A DNA stretch of 64,000 bases. Origin: Tepidiphilus margaritifer DSM 15129. GTDB lineage: Bacteria > Pseudomonadota > Gammaproteobacteria > Burkholderiales > Rhodocyclaceae. The position numbers and the translations under genes are program-made. The DNA lies in the NCBI RefSeq assembly GCF_000425565.1, contig NZ_AUDR01000013.1:186001-250000 (forward strand). Direction: 5' to 3'. Below the pieces are notes generated by a model. The model searched no databases. It saw only the letters and a list, made by a program, of their open reading frames with translations, and was not told where the DNA came from. The first letter of the stretch is position 1, and each line of letters opens with the position of its first letter. Positions 42,353 to 51,655 of the stretch are shown here, piece after piece.

Positions 42353-42854
42353 GGCCGCCGGCCTCCATGGCTTTGAGGGTACGCGATACGGTTTCGATGC
42401 GCAAACCGGTGATGGCGGCGATGTCGCGCAGGCGCAGCCGCGGCGGTTCGGCCCCGGCTTCTTGGGCGAGCGCGAAGAGCCGGGCGATGCGCTCGGGCGC
42501 CTTGCCCGCGCGCAGGCGTAGTACTTCGCCCATGCGTCGTTCGAAACGGGCATAGAGCAGGGCTGCTGGTTCCTTGGCAGCCACCTGGCTCCAGCCTTCG
42601 AGCACGACGGGGGTGACGGCGGTGGCCGTGTAGCCATAGCGGCCGAACATGAGCGCTTCGGCCCCGATCAGGTCGCCCCCCCAGGCGATGCCGACGAAAT
42701 GCTCCTCGCCGGGTTCTTCGCCGAAGGGAACCGGCAGGTCGAGCCGCACGATTCCTTCGACGACTCGCCATGCCGGGCCCGTTTCGCCAGCGGTGAGCAG
42801 GCACTGACCGCGCCTGCCCGTGCGCCGTTCGGTGAGGGGAGGCTCACATTTCAT
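42345..42854 (-). CDS. Short Crp/Fnr-family transcription regulator
   Basis: 169 residues, against 220-240 for typical family members. A shortened cyclic-nucleotide-binding-like beta-roll (1-95) is followed by a C-terminal winged helix with the recognition region LRDIAAITGLRIETVSRTL. There is no N-terminal Cys cluster as in Fnr. The start overlaps the end of the PCu(A)C gene by 11 bp, so it is the third gene of a sco-pcuC-crp operon. A candidate target, a TTGA-N6-TCAA box, lies in the divergent control region of the same cluster (44125-44138). Effector unknown. Confidence 0.82.
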   Translation of the reverse strand: MKCEPPLTERRTGRRGQCLLTAGETGPAWRVVEGIVRLDLPVPFGEEPGEEHFVGIAWGGDLIGAEALMFGRYGYTATAVTPVVLEGWSQVAAKEPAALLYARFERRMGEVLRLRAGKAPERIARLFALAQEAGAEPPRLRLRDIAAITGLRIETVSRTLKAMEAGGLS

Positions 42855-43341
42855 GGCCGGCTTTCTTGCCGTGCTCCCCTTTTTCGTGTTCGCGCTTGAG
42901 CGGGTGCACTGGTGCTTCGACGGCCACGTCGAACGTTTTGCCCTCGGCGTCGGTGAATGTGAGCGTGAGCGGCACTTTTTCGCCTTCCTTGAGCGGTTTG
43001 GGCAGGTCGATGAGCATCACGTGATAGCCGCCGGGTTTGAGTTCCACCGTTTTGCCGGCTTCCAGCGGCAGGCCGCCGTCGATGGCCCGCATCTTCATGA
43101 CGTCGCCTTCCATCACCATTTCGTGGATTTCCACCACGGGGGCGACCGGCGTTTTGCCGCCGGTGAGTTTGACCGGCGCATCGGCCGTGAGTTTCATGAA
43201 CGCGGCCGTGGCTTTTTGCCCGGCCACCGTGGCCTGGACCCAGGGGTCTTCGACCTTGACCGTTTGCGCCCAGGCGGGCAGCGTGAAGGCGCCGAACATC
43301 AGCGCGAGACCGAGAGAACGGCGGGTTTTGGTGGTCAGCAT
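42844..43341 (-). CDS. Periplasmic copper chaperone PCu(A)C
   Basis: 165 residues from the ATG at 43341 (AAGGAG upstream), Sec signal peptide cleaved after PAWA. The copper site follows the family pattern H-M...M...H-x-M: HEMVMEGDVMKM and, about 20 residues on, GGYHVMLI. The C-terminus carries an extra His/Glu/Lys/Met tail (HPLKREHEKGEHGKKAGHEM) likely to bind more metal. It delivers Cu(I) to the CuA centre of cytochrome oxidase, usually with Sco, whose gene is 62 bp upstream. Confidence 0.92.
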   Translation of the reverse strand: MLTTKTRRSLGLALMFGAFTLPAWAQTVKVEDPWVQATVAGQKATAAFMKLTADAPVKLTGGKTPVAPVVEIHEMVMEGDVMKMRAIDGGLPLEAGKTVELKPGGYHVMLIDLPKPLKEGEKVPLTLTFTDAEGKTFDVAVEAPVHPLKREHEKGEHGKKAGHEM

Positions 43342-43403
43342 CGTCGACTCCTTTTTCTGCAGTGAAGAGACAGGTTTCCTCAGGGCAAAAGCGGCGTGGC
43401 CGT

Positions 43404-44006
43404 TCATTCGGCGAGAATCCGCCGCACGTCCGCGGCGAAGTCTTCGGCCGACAGACTATGCGGCACGGCCAGCCTGAGTTTGCCATGAGCATTATAGACG
43501 AAAGTGGTGGCGGTGTGGTCCATGGTGTAAGAGCTTCCCGTGGGCACCTTGCGATAATAGACACGGAATTCCTTGGCAGTACGGGCTACTTCCTCCGGGT
43601 TGCCCACCAGGCCGACGAAGGAAGGATCGAAGGCAGCGAGATAGGCACGAACGACCTCGGGAGTGTCCCGCTCGGGATCGACCGTGATGAAGACGATACG
43701 AAAGCGATTGCCCTCCTCCCCCAGCAGGCGTTTCACTTCCACCGCGCGCGACAACGCCGTGGGGCATACGTCGGGGCACTGCAGAAAGCCGAAATAGACT
43801 CCCACGACTGCGCCGCGGAAGTCGTCGAGCGTGCGCAGGCGTCCTTGCGTGTCGGGCAGTCGTAGCTCGCGGCCGAAGGTCGGGTCGTGTAGCTCGGTCG
43901 CGTGGAAGGGCGAAGACGATTCGGCGCGGTTGCACGCGCTCAAGGCAAACGCCAGGATCACGAGGAAGGTGTGGCAGGCGTGACGCAACAGGGGGATTCC
44001 GTTCAT
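43404..44006 (-). CDS. Sco1/SenC/PrrC copper chaperone lipoprotein
   Basis: 200 residues, thioredoxin-like fold, with lipobox LSAC. Copper/redox ligands CPDVC and the distant His in MDHTATTF are present, so it should act in CuA-site assembly. ATG at 44006 with GGAG upstream; a 159-codon upstream frame extension has no support. First gene of sco-pcuC-crp, with a good promoter 40-70 bp upstream. Confidence 0.92.
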   Translation of the reverse strand: MNGIPLLRHACHTFLVILAFALSACNRAESSSPFHATELHDPTFGRELRLPDTQGRLRTLDDFRGAVVGVYFGFLQCPDVCPTALSRAVEVKRLLGEEGNRFRIVFITVDPERDTPEVVRAYLAAFDPSFVGLVGNPEEVARTAKEFRVYYRKVPTGSSYTMDHTATTFVYNAHGKLRLAVPHSLSAEDFAADVRRILAE

Positions 44007-44046
44007 GGGGGCTCCGGACGTGTCGCCGTCCTCGATCAGCGGGGGC

Positions 44047-44075
44047 ATCATAGAAAGGCTTTTGTTCATTGACAA
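44047..44075 (-). promoter_or_regulatory. Promoter of the sco-pcuC-crp operon
   Basis: Minus-strand -35 TTGTCA (44070-44075), exact 17-bp spacer, -10 TATGAT (44047-44052). The expected start of transcription is about 35 bp before the sco ATG. Confidence 0.6.
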
Positions 44076-44103
44076 CCGGAAAGCGCAGGGAGTTTGCGCA
44101 ACA

Positions 44104-44128
44104 TCAACTTCATCCTTTCTGAAGTTGA
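44104..44128. promoter_or_regulatory. Perfect inverted repeat in the copper-cluster control region
   Basis: 9-bp arms TCAACTTCA and TGAAGTTGA with a 7-bp spacer, midway between the divergent sco and oprC promoters. The right arm overlaps the FNR-like box by 4 bp. It could be a dimeric operator controlling both directions. No T-run follows, so it is not a terminator. Confidence 0.55.
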
Positions 44129-44167
44129 CAATCCTCAATTGAGCCGCGGGAAACGAAACGTTACGAT
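44125..44167 (+). promoter_or_regulatory. Promoter of the copper receptor with FNR/CRP-type box
   Basis: -35 TTGAGC (44139-44144), 17-bp spacer, -10 TACGAT (44162-44167). Immediately upstream is TTGACAATCCTCAA (44125-44138), fitting the TTGA-N6-TCAA half-site symmetry of Crp/Fnr regulators, centred about 42 bp before the predicted start, the class II activator position. Confidence 0.45.
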
Positions 44168-44232
44168 GGCGCCGCCCGTCGCCGCCTTGCCGGCGACCCC
44201 GTTTGTTGCCGCATCGAAAGGAGCCTCGTTTC

Positions 44233-46548
44233 ATGACCGACTCTCTCGTTTCCTCGTTTCCGTCGCGGCGCAGACCCCTGGCGCTCGCCCTGGCACTCGT
44301 CTTCGCCGGCCTGCCTTCGGCCTGGGCCCAAAGTGAAACGGCCTCGCCGGAAGGCAAGGTGCTCGCGCCGGTGATCATCTCCGGCACCCGGGAACAGGCC
44401 GCCCCGCCAGCGACGACGCTCGGCCCGCAGGAACTCGCCCCGCTGCGCGCCGCCACAGCCGACACGGCGAGCCTGTTGCGCAAGGTGCCGGGTGTGACGC
44501 TCTATGGCGCGGGGGGCGCTTCCAGCCTGCCGGCGATCCATGGGCTCGCTGACGAGCGGCTGCGGCTGCAGGTCGATGGCATGGACCTGCTCTCGGCCTG
44601 CCCCAACCACATGAACCCGGCCTTTTCCTATCTCGCTCCGAGCCAGGTCGAGACCATCCAGGTGTGGACCGGGGTCACGCCGGTGAGCGTGGGGGGCGAC
44701 GCGATCGGCGGGGCGATCGTCGTCGAGACGCCCAAACCGCGCTTCGCCGCGCCCGGCCAGGGCACACTCGTCACCGGCGAGGCCGGTACCTATTACCGCA
44801 GCAACGGCGATGGCTTCGGGGTCCATGGCGCGGCCACGATCGCCGGCGAGCAGGTGAGCGTGCGCTATCTCGGGGCATTTGCCAAGGCAGACGATTACCA
44901 TGCGGGTGGCAACTTCAAGGACTTCACCGCCACCGGCCGCCTCGGCCATACGCTTGCGCGCGACGAGGTCGGCTCTTCCGCCTACGAGCTGAACAACCAC
45001 CTCATCGGGCTTGCGCTGCGGGACGGCGCTCATCTCGTCGACGCCTCGGTCGCCATCCAGAGCGTCCCCTATCAGCTCTATCCCAACCAGCGCATGGATA
45101 TGCTGGAGAACGATTCCAAGCTCTTCAACCTGCGCTATCTCGGGCAGTTCGACTGGGGCTCGCTCGATGCCAAGGTCTATCACCAGAGCGTCGACCACTC
45201 CATGGATTTCGGCAAGGACAAGCGCTATTGGTACAGCCAGCGTTCCATGGTTCCGGGCGACGCCATCAATGGACAGCCCTGTGCCCCGATCGACGGGACT
45301 TGCGCCGCCGGTATGCCCATGAATACCGAGAGCAAGACGACCGGGGCGAAACTCACCGCCAACATCGCCTTGGGCGAGCGCGACGTGCTGCGGGTGGGGG
45401 GTGAGTACCAGCATTACACGCTGGACGACTGGTGGCCGCCCTCCGGCGGCGGCATGTGGCCCGGCACCTTCTGGAACATCAAGAACGGCGAGCGCAACCG
45501 CGCCGGCCTCTTCGGCGAGTGGGAGACGAAACTGAGCGACCGTTGGATGGCGCTTGCCGGCGTGCGCTATGAACACGTCACCACCGACGCCGATCCCGTG
45601 CATGGCTACGGCAACATGATGGGCAATCAGATGCGTGATGCGGCCGCCTTCAACGCGCGCGACCGCAAGCGCACCGACGACAACCTCGACTTCACCGCGC
45701 TCACGCGCTATACCCTGGACGAGACGCGCGAATTCGAGCTCGGCTTCGCGCGCAAGGTCCGCTCGCCCAGCCTCTACGAGCGCTATCCGTGGTCGACCTG
45801 GCCCATGGCGGCGGTGATGAACAACTTCGTCGGCGACGGCAACGGTTACGTCGGCAATCCCGACCTCGAACCGGAGAAAGCCTACACCCTCTCGGGCACG
45901 ATCGACTGGCACTCTGCCGATCGCCAATGGGGCCTGCGCTTCACGCCGTATCTCACCTACGTCGACGACTACATCGACGCGGTACAGTGGGACGCGACCA
46001 AGAACGCCCCGGCGACCTCGCTTGCTCGTCGCCAGTTCGTCGTGCTGCGCTACGAGAACCAGTCGGCGCGCCTCTACGGGTTCGATCTCTCGGGCAAGAT
46101 GCCGCTCGCGCGCACCGGCTTGGGCGCTTTCGGCTTCGAGGGGGTGCTGAGCTACACCAACGGTGAGAACCGCGACACGGGCGACGATCTCTACAACATC
46201 GTGCCCTGGCGCGCCACGCTCACCCTCACGCACCAGCTCGCCGGCTGGAGCAACGCGCTCGACTGGGAACTCGTCTCGCGTAAGGACGACGTGTCGGATG
46301 CGCGCAACGAGATCAAGACGCCGGGCTATGGTCTGGTACACCTGCGCGCGAGCCATGCCTGGAAAGACGTGCGGCTCGACCTGGGTGTGGAGAACCTCTT
46401 CGACAAGCTCTATTACCTGCCCACCGGCGGAGCCTACGTCGGCCAGGGGACGACGATGAGCATCAACCCCACAGTACTACCCCCCTGGGGCATCGCCGTG
46501 CCGGGCATGGGGCGCTCGGTCTACGCCGCGATCAACGTCAAGTTCTGA
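44233..46548 (+). CDS. TonB-dependent copper receptor (OprC/NosA type)
   Basis: Outer-membrane 22-strand barrel of 771 residues with a Sec signal (cleavage after SAWA) and plug domain. The copper-receptor signature is clear: [19 protein letters not shown], with the Cys and Met used for copper binding in OprC. The barrel ends with a C-terminal Phe (INVKF). ATG at 44233 with AAAGGAG upstream. Divergent from the Sco and PCu(A)C genes, so the locus should import copper and route it to cytochrome oxidase. Energy would come from a TonB such as the one at 50765. Confidence 0.93.
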   Translation: MTDSLVSSFPSRRRPLALALALVFAGLPSAWAQSETASPEGKVLAPVIISGTREQAAPPATTLGPQELAPLRAATADTASLLRKVPGVTLYGAGGASSLPAIHGLADERLRLQVDGMDLLSACPNHMNPAFSYLAPSQVETIQVWTGVTPVSVGGDAIGGAIVVETPKPRFAAPGQGTLVTGEAGTYYRSNGDGFGVHGAATIAGEQVSVRYLGAFAKADDYHAGGNFKDFTATGRLGHTLARDEVGSSAYELNNHLIGLALRDGAHLVDASVAIQSVPYQLYPNQRMDMLENDSKLFNLRYLGQFDWGSLDAKVYHQSVDHSMDFGKDKRYWYSQRSMVPGDAINGQPCAPIDGTCAAGMPMNTESKTTGAKLTANIALGERDVLRVGGEYQHYTLDDWWPPSGGGMWPGTFWNIKNGERNRAGLFGEWETKLSDRWMALAGVRYEHVTTDADPVHGYGNMMGNQMRDAAAFNARDRKRTDDNLDFTALTRYTLDETREFELGFARKVRSPSLYERYPWSTWPMAAVMNNFVGDGNGYVGNPDLEPEKAYTLSGTIDWHSADRQWGLRFTPYLTYVDDYIDAVQWDATKNAPATSLARRQFVVLRYENQSARLYGFDLSGKMPLARTGLGAFGFEGVLSYTNGENRDTGDDLYNIVPWRATLTLTHQLAGWSNALDWELVSRKDDVSDARNEIKTPGYGLVHLRASHAWKDVRLDLGVENLFDKLYYLPTGGAYVGQGTTMSINPTVLPPWGIAVPGMGRSVYAAINVKF

Positions 46549-47419
46549 TCGTCGGAGTACCAAAGAAACGCACGGGCGCGGCGCCGACGGCTTCGTCGAG
46601 CGCCGCTTCCGTTTCTTTGGCTCCCGCAGCGAGCGAGGCGAAATCGAAGAGCGCGCGATCGAGCAGATGCGAGGGCACGGCGTGGCCGAGCGCGGTGAAG
46701 ATCGAGGCGATGCGGCGCGGATCTTCCCGTTCCCAGGCACGCAGCATGGCCTTCACCTGCCGGCGCTGGGCGTTTTCCTGCGAGCCACACAGCGAGCAGG
46801 GGATGATGGGGAAGTTCATCCCGCGGGCGTAGCGCGCCAGATCCTCTTCCGCGCAATAGGCGAGCGGCCGGATCACCACCAGGTCGCCGTCGTCGTTGCG
46901 CAGTTTGGGCGGCATCGCCTTTAGCCGCCCGGCGAAGAAGAGATTGAGGAAAAAAGTCTCGAGGATGTCGTCGCGGTGGTGCCCCAGCGCCACCTTGTTC
47001 GCCCCCACCTCGCGCGCCGTGCGGTAGATGAGGCCACGGCGCAGCCGCGAGCACAGCGAGCAGGTGGTCTTCCCCTCGGGGATCTTCTCCTTGACGATGG
47101 AGTAGGTATCCTCGCGCACGATGCGGTATTCCACGCCGACCTGCGCAAAATGGCGCGGCAGCACGTCCTCGGGGAATCCCGGCTGGCGCTGGTCGAGGTT
47201 CATCGCGATCAGCCGGAAGCGTACCGGCGCGCGCGCCTGGAGCTTTTGCAGCAGCGCGAGCAGTCCAAGCGAATCCTTGCCGCCGGAGACGCACACCAGC
47301 ACCGTGTCGCCTTCCTCGATCATGCCGAAGTCGGCGATCGCCTGGCCGACCTGGCGCAGCAGGCGTTTTTCCAGCTTGAGCAGTTTTTGCGAGGGCGTGT
47401 CGGAGTGCTCGGGGATCAT
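46538..47419 (-). CDS. ttcA: tRNA 2-thiocytidine(32) synthetase
   Basis: ATP-dependent tRNA sulfurtransferase of 293 residues: PP-loop [10 protein letters not shown], the 4Fe-4S Cys pairs in [12 protein letters not shown] and IPCSLCGSQ, and [17 protein letters not shown]. The ATG at 47419 fits the family start; 25 more in-frame codons upstream have no ribosome-binding site. Its 3' end overlaps the convergent copper receptor gene by 11 bp. Confidence 0.94.
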   Translation of the reverse strand: MIPEHSDTPSQKLLKLEKRLLRQVGQAIADFGMIEEGDTVLVCVSGGKDSLGLLALLQKLQARAPVRFRLIAMNLDQRQPGFPEDVLPRHFAQVGVEYRIVREDTYSIVKEKIPEGKTTCSLCSRLRRGLIYRTAREVGANKVALGHHRDDILETFFLNLFFAGRLKAMPPKLRNDDGDLVVIRPLAYCAEEDLARYARGMNFPIIPCSLCGSQENAQRRQVKAMLRAWEREDPRRIASIFTALGHAVPSHLLDRALFDFASLAAGAKETEAALDEAVGAAPVRFFGTPTIRT

Positions 47420-47475
47420 CGGCAAGAGGGAGGAAACGACAGGGCCTGCGAGGATAGCACGAGCGGGTGCCCGGT

Positions 47476-47904
47476 TCAGCGCACGACTTCCCATTCGGCC
47501 ACCGGGCCGGGCACCACGCGCATCAGCGGATGCGGCCGCGGCGTCGTGCCGTCGAGCCGGGCCGCGCGCTCCGGGTCGCGCTGCTCGAGTTTGCGCAATA
47601 GATGGACGAACTCATGGGCGAGCTGCCCCTCGCTGACCGCGATCGGGGCGACGTCTTCGCGGCGCGGCAGCTTCGTGCGATCGAAACGGTAGCCGCGGCG
47701 CTCGGCTTCATCGACCACCGTGTGCAGGTAGGCCGCGATCGCCGCCAGCGGCATCGGATGGGTTCGAAAGCGCACGAGCTGCGGATGGTGGCGATAGCCG
47801 CGCGTGGCGCCGGCGAGCACCGCCTGCGCGAGCAGCCCCTCGCGCCACAGGGCGACGAGCCCTTTGGCGTCGAGTAGAGAAGGGTGTAGGGACCAGAGAC
47901 GCAC
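47476..47904 (-). CDS. Pyrimidine dimer DNA glycosylase-like protein
   Basis: 142 residues of the Pyr_excise family related to T4 endonuclease V. The conserved start [22 protein letters not shown], here split as [17 protein letters not shown], and [14 protein letters not shown] are diagnostic. Predicted to recognise UV photoproducts. Function of chromosomal members is little tested. It lies between tRNA-Asn and ttcA on the same strand. Confidence 0.82.
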   Translation of the reverse strand: MRLWSLHPSLLDAKGLVALWREGLLAQAVLAGATRGYRHHPQLVRFRTHPMPLAAIAAYLHTVVDEAERRGYRFDRTKLPRREDVAPIAVSEGQLAHEFVHLLRKLEQRDPERAARLDGTTPRPHPLMRVVPGPVAEWEVVR

Positions 47905-47961
47905 CAGAGCATCCTTGCCCGGTGAGATCGAGCAGGCAAAGAGGGAATGAGGTGTATGTGT

Positions 47962-48037
47962 TGGCTCCCCGAGCAGGGCTCGAACCTGCGACCCACGGAT
48001 TAACAGTCCGTTGCTCTACCGACTGAGCTATCGGGGA
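47962..48037 (-). tRNA. tRNA-Asn(GTT)
   Basis: 76-nt cloverleaf on the minus strand with 7-bp acceptor stem (TCCCCGA / TCGGGGA), D loop AGTCGGTAGAGC, anticodon loop CTGTTAA (anticodon GTT), T arm GGTTCGAGCC and an encoded CCA end. A consensus promoter lies just upstream. Confidence 0.97.
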
Positions 48038-48049
48038 AAAGAGATTCAA

Positions 48050-48077
48050 ATTATAGCGGATGGTCTGCCAGTGTCAA
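48050..48077 (-). promoter_or_regulatory. Consensus promoter of tRNA-Asn
   Basis: Minus-strand TTGACA (48072-48077), 16-bp spacer and TATAAT (48050-48055), both perfect sigma-70 hexamers, 12 bp before the mature 5' end. Confidence 0.85.
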
Positions 48078-48195
48078 GCAAATCGTACGCCTTCGGCGTT
48101 ATGCCCTAACCGTCATGAGCTTCGAGCGGCGGGTTGTAGGGCGACGGTGTCACGCGGGGTATCATGCGGTGCATCGCTTGATCGAGGAGAGAGAA

Positions 48196-49176
48196 ATGGC
48201 CAACTGGTTTGCCGACAATCCCGCGTCCATCGGGCGTACGCCGCTCGTGCGTTTGAACCGCCTCACCGCCGGGGCCAAGGCGACGGTGCTCGCCAAGATC
48301 GAGGCGCGCAATCCTGCGTTTTCCGTGAAGTGCCGCATCGGTGCCTCTATGGTGGCCGATGCCGAGCGCCGCGGCCTGCTCGGTCCGGGCAAGGAGCTCA
48401 TCGAGCCCACGAGTGGCAACACGGGGATCGCGCTCGCGTTCGTGGCTGCGGCCAAGGGGATTCCTCTCACGCTCACCATGCCCGAGACGATGAGCCTGGA
48501 GCGTCGGAAACTGCTCGCCGTCTTTGGCGCCAAGCTGGTGCTCACCGAAGGGGCCAAAGGCATGAAGGGCGCAATCGAACGGGCCGAGGCGATCGCCGCC
48601 TCCGACCCCCAGCGCTACGTGATGCTGCATCAGTTCCGCAATCCGGCCAACCCGGCCATCCACGAGCAGACCACGGGGCCGGAGATTTGGCACGATACCG
48701 ACGGGCAGGTAGACGTTTTCGTCGCCGGCGTGGGCACCGGTGGCACCATCACCGGGGTGAGCCGCTACCTCAAGAAGACGCGCGGCAAGCCCGTCGTGTC
48801 GGTGGCGGTGGAGCCGGCGGGCAGTCCCGTGCTCACGCAGGCGCGGGAAGGCTTGCCGATCAAACCGGGACCGCACAAGATCCAGGGGATCGGCGCGGGG
48901 TTCGTGCCGGAAGTGCTCGATCTGTCGCTCATCGACCTGATCGAGCGCGTGGGCGACGAGGAGGCGATGGAGACTGCCCGGCGGCTCGCCCGCGAGGAAG
49001 GGATCCTCGCCGGCATCTCGAGCGGCGCGGCGGTGGCAGCGGCGCTGCGGCTGGCCAAACTGGACGAATACGCCGGAAAGACCATCGTCGTCGTCCTGCC
49101 CGATTCGGGCGAGCGTTACCTGAGTACGGCGCTCTTCGAGGGGATGTTCGATGCCTCGGGCCTGCCGGTTCGATGA
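48196..49176 (+). CDS. cysK: Cysteine synthase A (O-acetylserine sulfhydrylase)
   Basis: PLP enzyme of 326 residues making cysteine from O-acetylserine and sulfide. PLP Lys in [21 protein letters not shown] phosphate/substrate loop, [15 protein letters not shown], and the C-terminal Ser in GISSGAA. ATG at 48196 with GGAGAGA upstream. The last residues differ from the E. coli serine-acetyltransferase-binding form, so CysM-type specificity is not fully excluded. Confidence 0.93.
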   Translation: MANWFADNPASIGRTPLVRLNRLTAGAKATVLAKIEARNPAFSVKCRIGASMVADAERRGLLGPGKELIEPTSGNTGIALAFVAAAKGIPLTLTMPETMSLERRKLLAVFGAKLVLTEGAKGMKGAIERAEAIAASDPQRYVMLHQFRNPANPAIHEQTTGPEIWHDTDGQVDVFVAGVGTGGTITGVSRYLKKTRGKPVVSVAVEPAGSPVLTQAREGLPIKPGPHKIQGIGAGFVPEVLDLSLIDLIERVGDEEAMETARRLAREEGILAGISSGAAVAAALRLAKLDEYAGKTIVVVLPDSGERYLSTALFEGMFDASGLPVR

Positions 49177-49195
49177 CGCGTGAAAGGACGGGACG

Positions 49196-50068
49196 GTGCT
49201 GAGCTATCGCCACGGTTTTCACGCGGGCAATCACGCCGACGTGCTCAAGCACTGGGTGCTGGCCGAAGTGCTGACTTACTTCAACGCCAAGCCCGCACCC
49301 TGGACTTACGTCGACACCCACGCCGGCGCCGGCCTCTATCGGCTGGGCGCCGGGGTGGGGGGGACGCAGGCGAGTCACGAATTCCGCGAAGGGATCGCAC
49401 GCCTGTGGGCGGCGCGCGCCGAGGCGCCGGCGGTGTTCTCCGCGTATCTGGAGTCAGTGGCGGCGTTTAATCCCGCCGGCCGTTTGGAGCTCTACCCTGG
49501 GTCGCCCGCGATCGCACGGCAGTTCGCCCGCAGTGGCGCTCGCGGCAAGGGGGGCGACCGTCTGGTGTGTTTCGAACGCCATCCGCGCGACTTCGCCGCG
49601 CTCGAGCGGCTCTTCGCGGGCGATGCGCAGGTGCGCTGCCTTGCGGCCGACGGTTTTGCCGGGGCATTGCAGGTGCTACCGCCGCCCTCGCGCCGCGGGG
49701 TGATCCTCATCGATCCGCCTTATGAAGTGCGCGGCGACTACGTGCGGCTCATCCCCGCCGTGCGGGCGATGCTGGCGAAGTTTCCGCAGGCGACGGTGCT
49801 CGTGTGGTATCCGCGCCTGCGGCGGGTGGAGGCGGAGGAGCTGCGCCGGCGTCTGGTGAACCTCGCGCCGGAGGATCATCTGCGGGTGGAGCTGCAGGTG
49901 TCGCCGCCACCCGTGGGCGGCCGCGGCATGACGGCGAGCGGCCTCGTGGTGCTCCATCCGCCCTATGTGTTGGCGCAGCGGCTGCAAGATGGCTTGCCGT
50001 GGCTCGCCGGACGGCTGGAGGAGGCGCCGGGGCAGGGAGGGTGGACGCTCGAGGCGAGCATCGCCTGA
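49196..50068 (+). CDS. rlmJ: 23S rRNA (adenine(2030)-N6)-methyltransferase
   Basis: 290 residues. It begins with the conserved MLSYRHGFHAGNHADVLKH and has the adenine-methyltransferase motif IDPPYEV. The GTG at 49196 follows AAAGGAC and sets the conserved N-terminus. Same strand as cysK, 19 bp downstream. Confidence 0.94.
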   Translation: MLSYRHGFHAGNHADVLKHWVLAEVLTYFNAKPAPWTYVDTHAGAGLYRLGAGVGGTQASHEFREGIARLWAARAEAPAVFSAYLESVAAFNPAGRLELYPGSPAIARQFARSGARGKGGDRLVCFERHPRDFAALERLFAGDAQVRCLAADGFAGALQVLPPPSRRGVILIDPPYEVRGDYVRLIPAVRAMLAKFPQATVLVWYPRLRRVEAEELRRRLVNLAPEDHLRVELQVSPPPVGGRGMTASGLVVLHPPYVLAQRLQDGLPWLAGRLEEAPGQGGWTLEASIA

Positions 50069-50078
50069 GCGCACCGGG

Positions 50079-50645
50079 TCAATCCTTGCCGGGGCGGATG
50101 GGGTCGGAAAAGACGAGCGTGCCGTCCTTGCGCATCATGAGGTTGTCGCGGCTGAGCAGATCCGGAATCACGCGGTAAGTCTCGGCGAATCGCGCCAGCG
50201 CTTCGACCGCTTGTTTCATGCCGGCATCGAACGGCGGCGGCTTGAGCTCGGTGAGCTGCTGCAGCGCGATGCGGCCCATCATCTGGCCCAGCTGTTGCCA
50301 CTGCTGGCACAGGTCCCACCAGGCGTGGATCAGCCGCCGGGCGGCGTCGGCAGCGGGGCTCGTCTCGGGGATGGGATAGAGCTTTTCCACCTCGAAGAGG
50401 TGCATGGGAAAGCCGTTGCTGGCGCGTCCGATGATGCCGTGGTAGGCGTAGACGGTGGGGAAGTGCGGCCCCTGGGGGCGGTCGTCGGCGGCGTAGAGCA
50501 GGTATTCGTCCGGATGGGTGATGATCTTATAGACCCGCTCGCCGTCCCCTTTGTCGAGCACAATGCTGTAGCGCCCCCGCGCGATCTCGGGTTTTCCCTC
50601 GAGCAGCGGGTGTTTGGGCACCGGGTCGGGGATTTTGTCGGTCAT
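50079..50645 (-). CDS. Small kinase-like protein, function unknown
   Basis: 188 residues, not recognised as a named family. The C-terminal half has SRDNLMMRKDGTLVFSDPI, resembling the catalytic-loop Asn and metal-binding Asp of the protein-kinase/aminoglycoside-phosphotransferase fold, and the N-terminal half has GRYSIVLDKGDGERVYKII, which looks like a beta-strand/VAIK-type Lys segment. There is no full N-lobe and no clear catalytic Asp, so a compact or degenerate kinase-like fold is an inference. No signal peptide. Convergent with rlmJ, 10 bp apart. Confidence 0.7.
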   Translation of the reverse strand: MTDKIPDPVPKHPLLEGKPEIARGRYSIVLDKGDGERVYKIITHPDEYLLYAADDRPQGPHFPTVYAYHGIIGRASNGFPMHLFEVEKLYPIPETSPAADAARRLIHAWWDLCQQWQQLGQMMGRIALQQLTELKPPPFDAGMKQAVEALARFAETYRVIPDLLSRDNLMMRKDGTLVFSDPIRPGKD

Positions 50646-50764
50646 GGTCTCGCTCCCTCTGGGGTATGTTCAATGATAGCGTAAATCCGGTGCGGCGAAG
50701 GAGCGAGTGCCCCGGCGGGGTGCCAATGCGATAATCCCCCTTTGCCTTTCATTGAAATGCTTCG

Positions 50765-51655
50765 ATGCAAGAAGATTCGTTCGGGGGAACGGCGCGGCGT
50801 GCGGGCCGGCAATGGCGGCCGGCGCTGGCGGCGTGGGCCTTGGCGCTCGCGGTACATGCGCTCGCTTTCGGCCTGCTGGCGGCAGGGCTCTCGTCCGCCT
50901 GGCTGCCTCGCGATCCCCCTCCTTTGGCTGTGACCCTGGTCGGGCCACCGGACGAGTCGCCGGATTCGGCCGCTGTGGGCAAGGCGCCAGGTGGGGAGGA
51001 CAGGCTCGCGGCGCCTGTGTCCGAGCCGCCGGCCGACGTTTCGCCGCACGCGCACTCTGCTCGGCTCTCGATGTCTGCCCCTGGCCGGACGACGGCTGCG
51101 CCGCGAGCCGTGGCGGTGAAGGCGGCGCGAATGCCTTTGCCCGAGAGGCGGGTTCCCTCTTCGGACGCGATGCCCGCGATCAAAACGCCCGTGCCGGCCG
51201 GCGAGGAGGGCCATCCTCCATCGCAGGGGCCCTCGCAGGAAGCGGGCGAGGGCCGCGGCGGCGCCGAGCCTGCCGTTGCGACTGGCGAAGGGGCGTCCGG
51301 GCACGGGAACGGGGCGTCCGGGCCGTCTTCCGGAAGCGGGGGAGAAGGGGGCGGGGGTGCCGCCGGTTCCAAGGGCGGGGCGCCCTGGTCCGAGCGGCTT
51401 CGTGCCTGGCTCGAGGCGCACAAGGTCTATCCGCCGAAGGCGCGGCGCCTGGGCGTGGAGGGGACCGTGTGGGTGCGGCTTTCCTGCTCGGGAGGGAAGG
51501 CGGTCGTGCAGCTCGAGCGTTCGTCGGGTTCGCCCTGGCTCGACGATGCGGCGCTCGCGCTCGTGCACGAGGCGGTGGCGGCGCTCCAGGGGGATGCAGC
51601 CGTGTGCGCCCACGGCGAACTCACGGTGCCGATCGGCTATCGCCTGGTCGGTTGA
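50765..51655 (+). CDS. tonB: TonB energy-transducing protein, Gly/Ser-rich linker
   Basis: 296 residues: N-terminal membrane anchor (about 20-43) with the His of the S-H-type motif in ALAVHALAFGLL, a long periplasmic linker, and a C-terminal TonB domain (about 210-296) with YPPKARRLGVEGTVWVRL and SSGSPWLDDAALAL. The linker is rich in Gly, Ser and Ala rather than the usual Pro-Lys/Pro-Glu repeats. No exbB or exbD is in the window. The 3' end overlaps the convergent ylqF gene by 19 bp. Confidence 0.9.
   Translation: MQEDSFGGTARRAGRQWRPALAAWALALAVHALAFGLLAAGLSSAWLPRDPPPLAVTLVGPPDESPDSAAVGKAPGGEDRLAAPVSEPPADVSPHAHSARLSMSAPGRTTAAPRAVAVKAARMPLPERRVPSSDAMPAIKTPVPAGEEGHPPSQGPSQEAGEGRGGAEPAVATGEGASGHGNGASGPSSGSGGEGGGGAAGSKGGAPWSERLRAWLEAHKVYPPKARRLGVEGTVWVRLSCSGGKAVVQLERSSGSPWLDDAALALVHEAVAALQGDAAVCAHGELTVPIGYRLVG

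Noticed and set aside
44161-46356. 731-codon minus-strand frame opposite the copper receptor
   Set aside because: Antisense shadow; the plus strand encodes a full TonB receptor with signal peptide and terminal Phe.
48134-48165. Possible cysK promoter TTGTAG ... TATCAT
   Set aside because: The spacer is 20 bp, too long for a convincing sigma-70 promoter.
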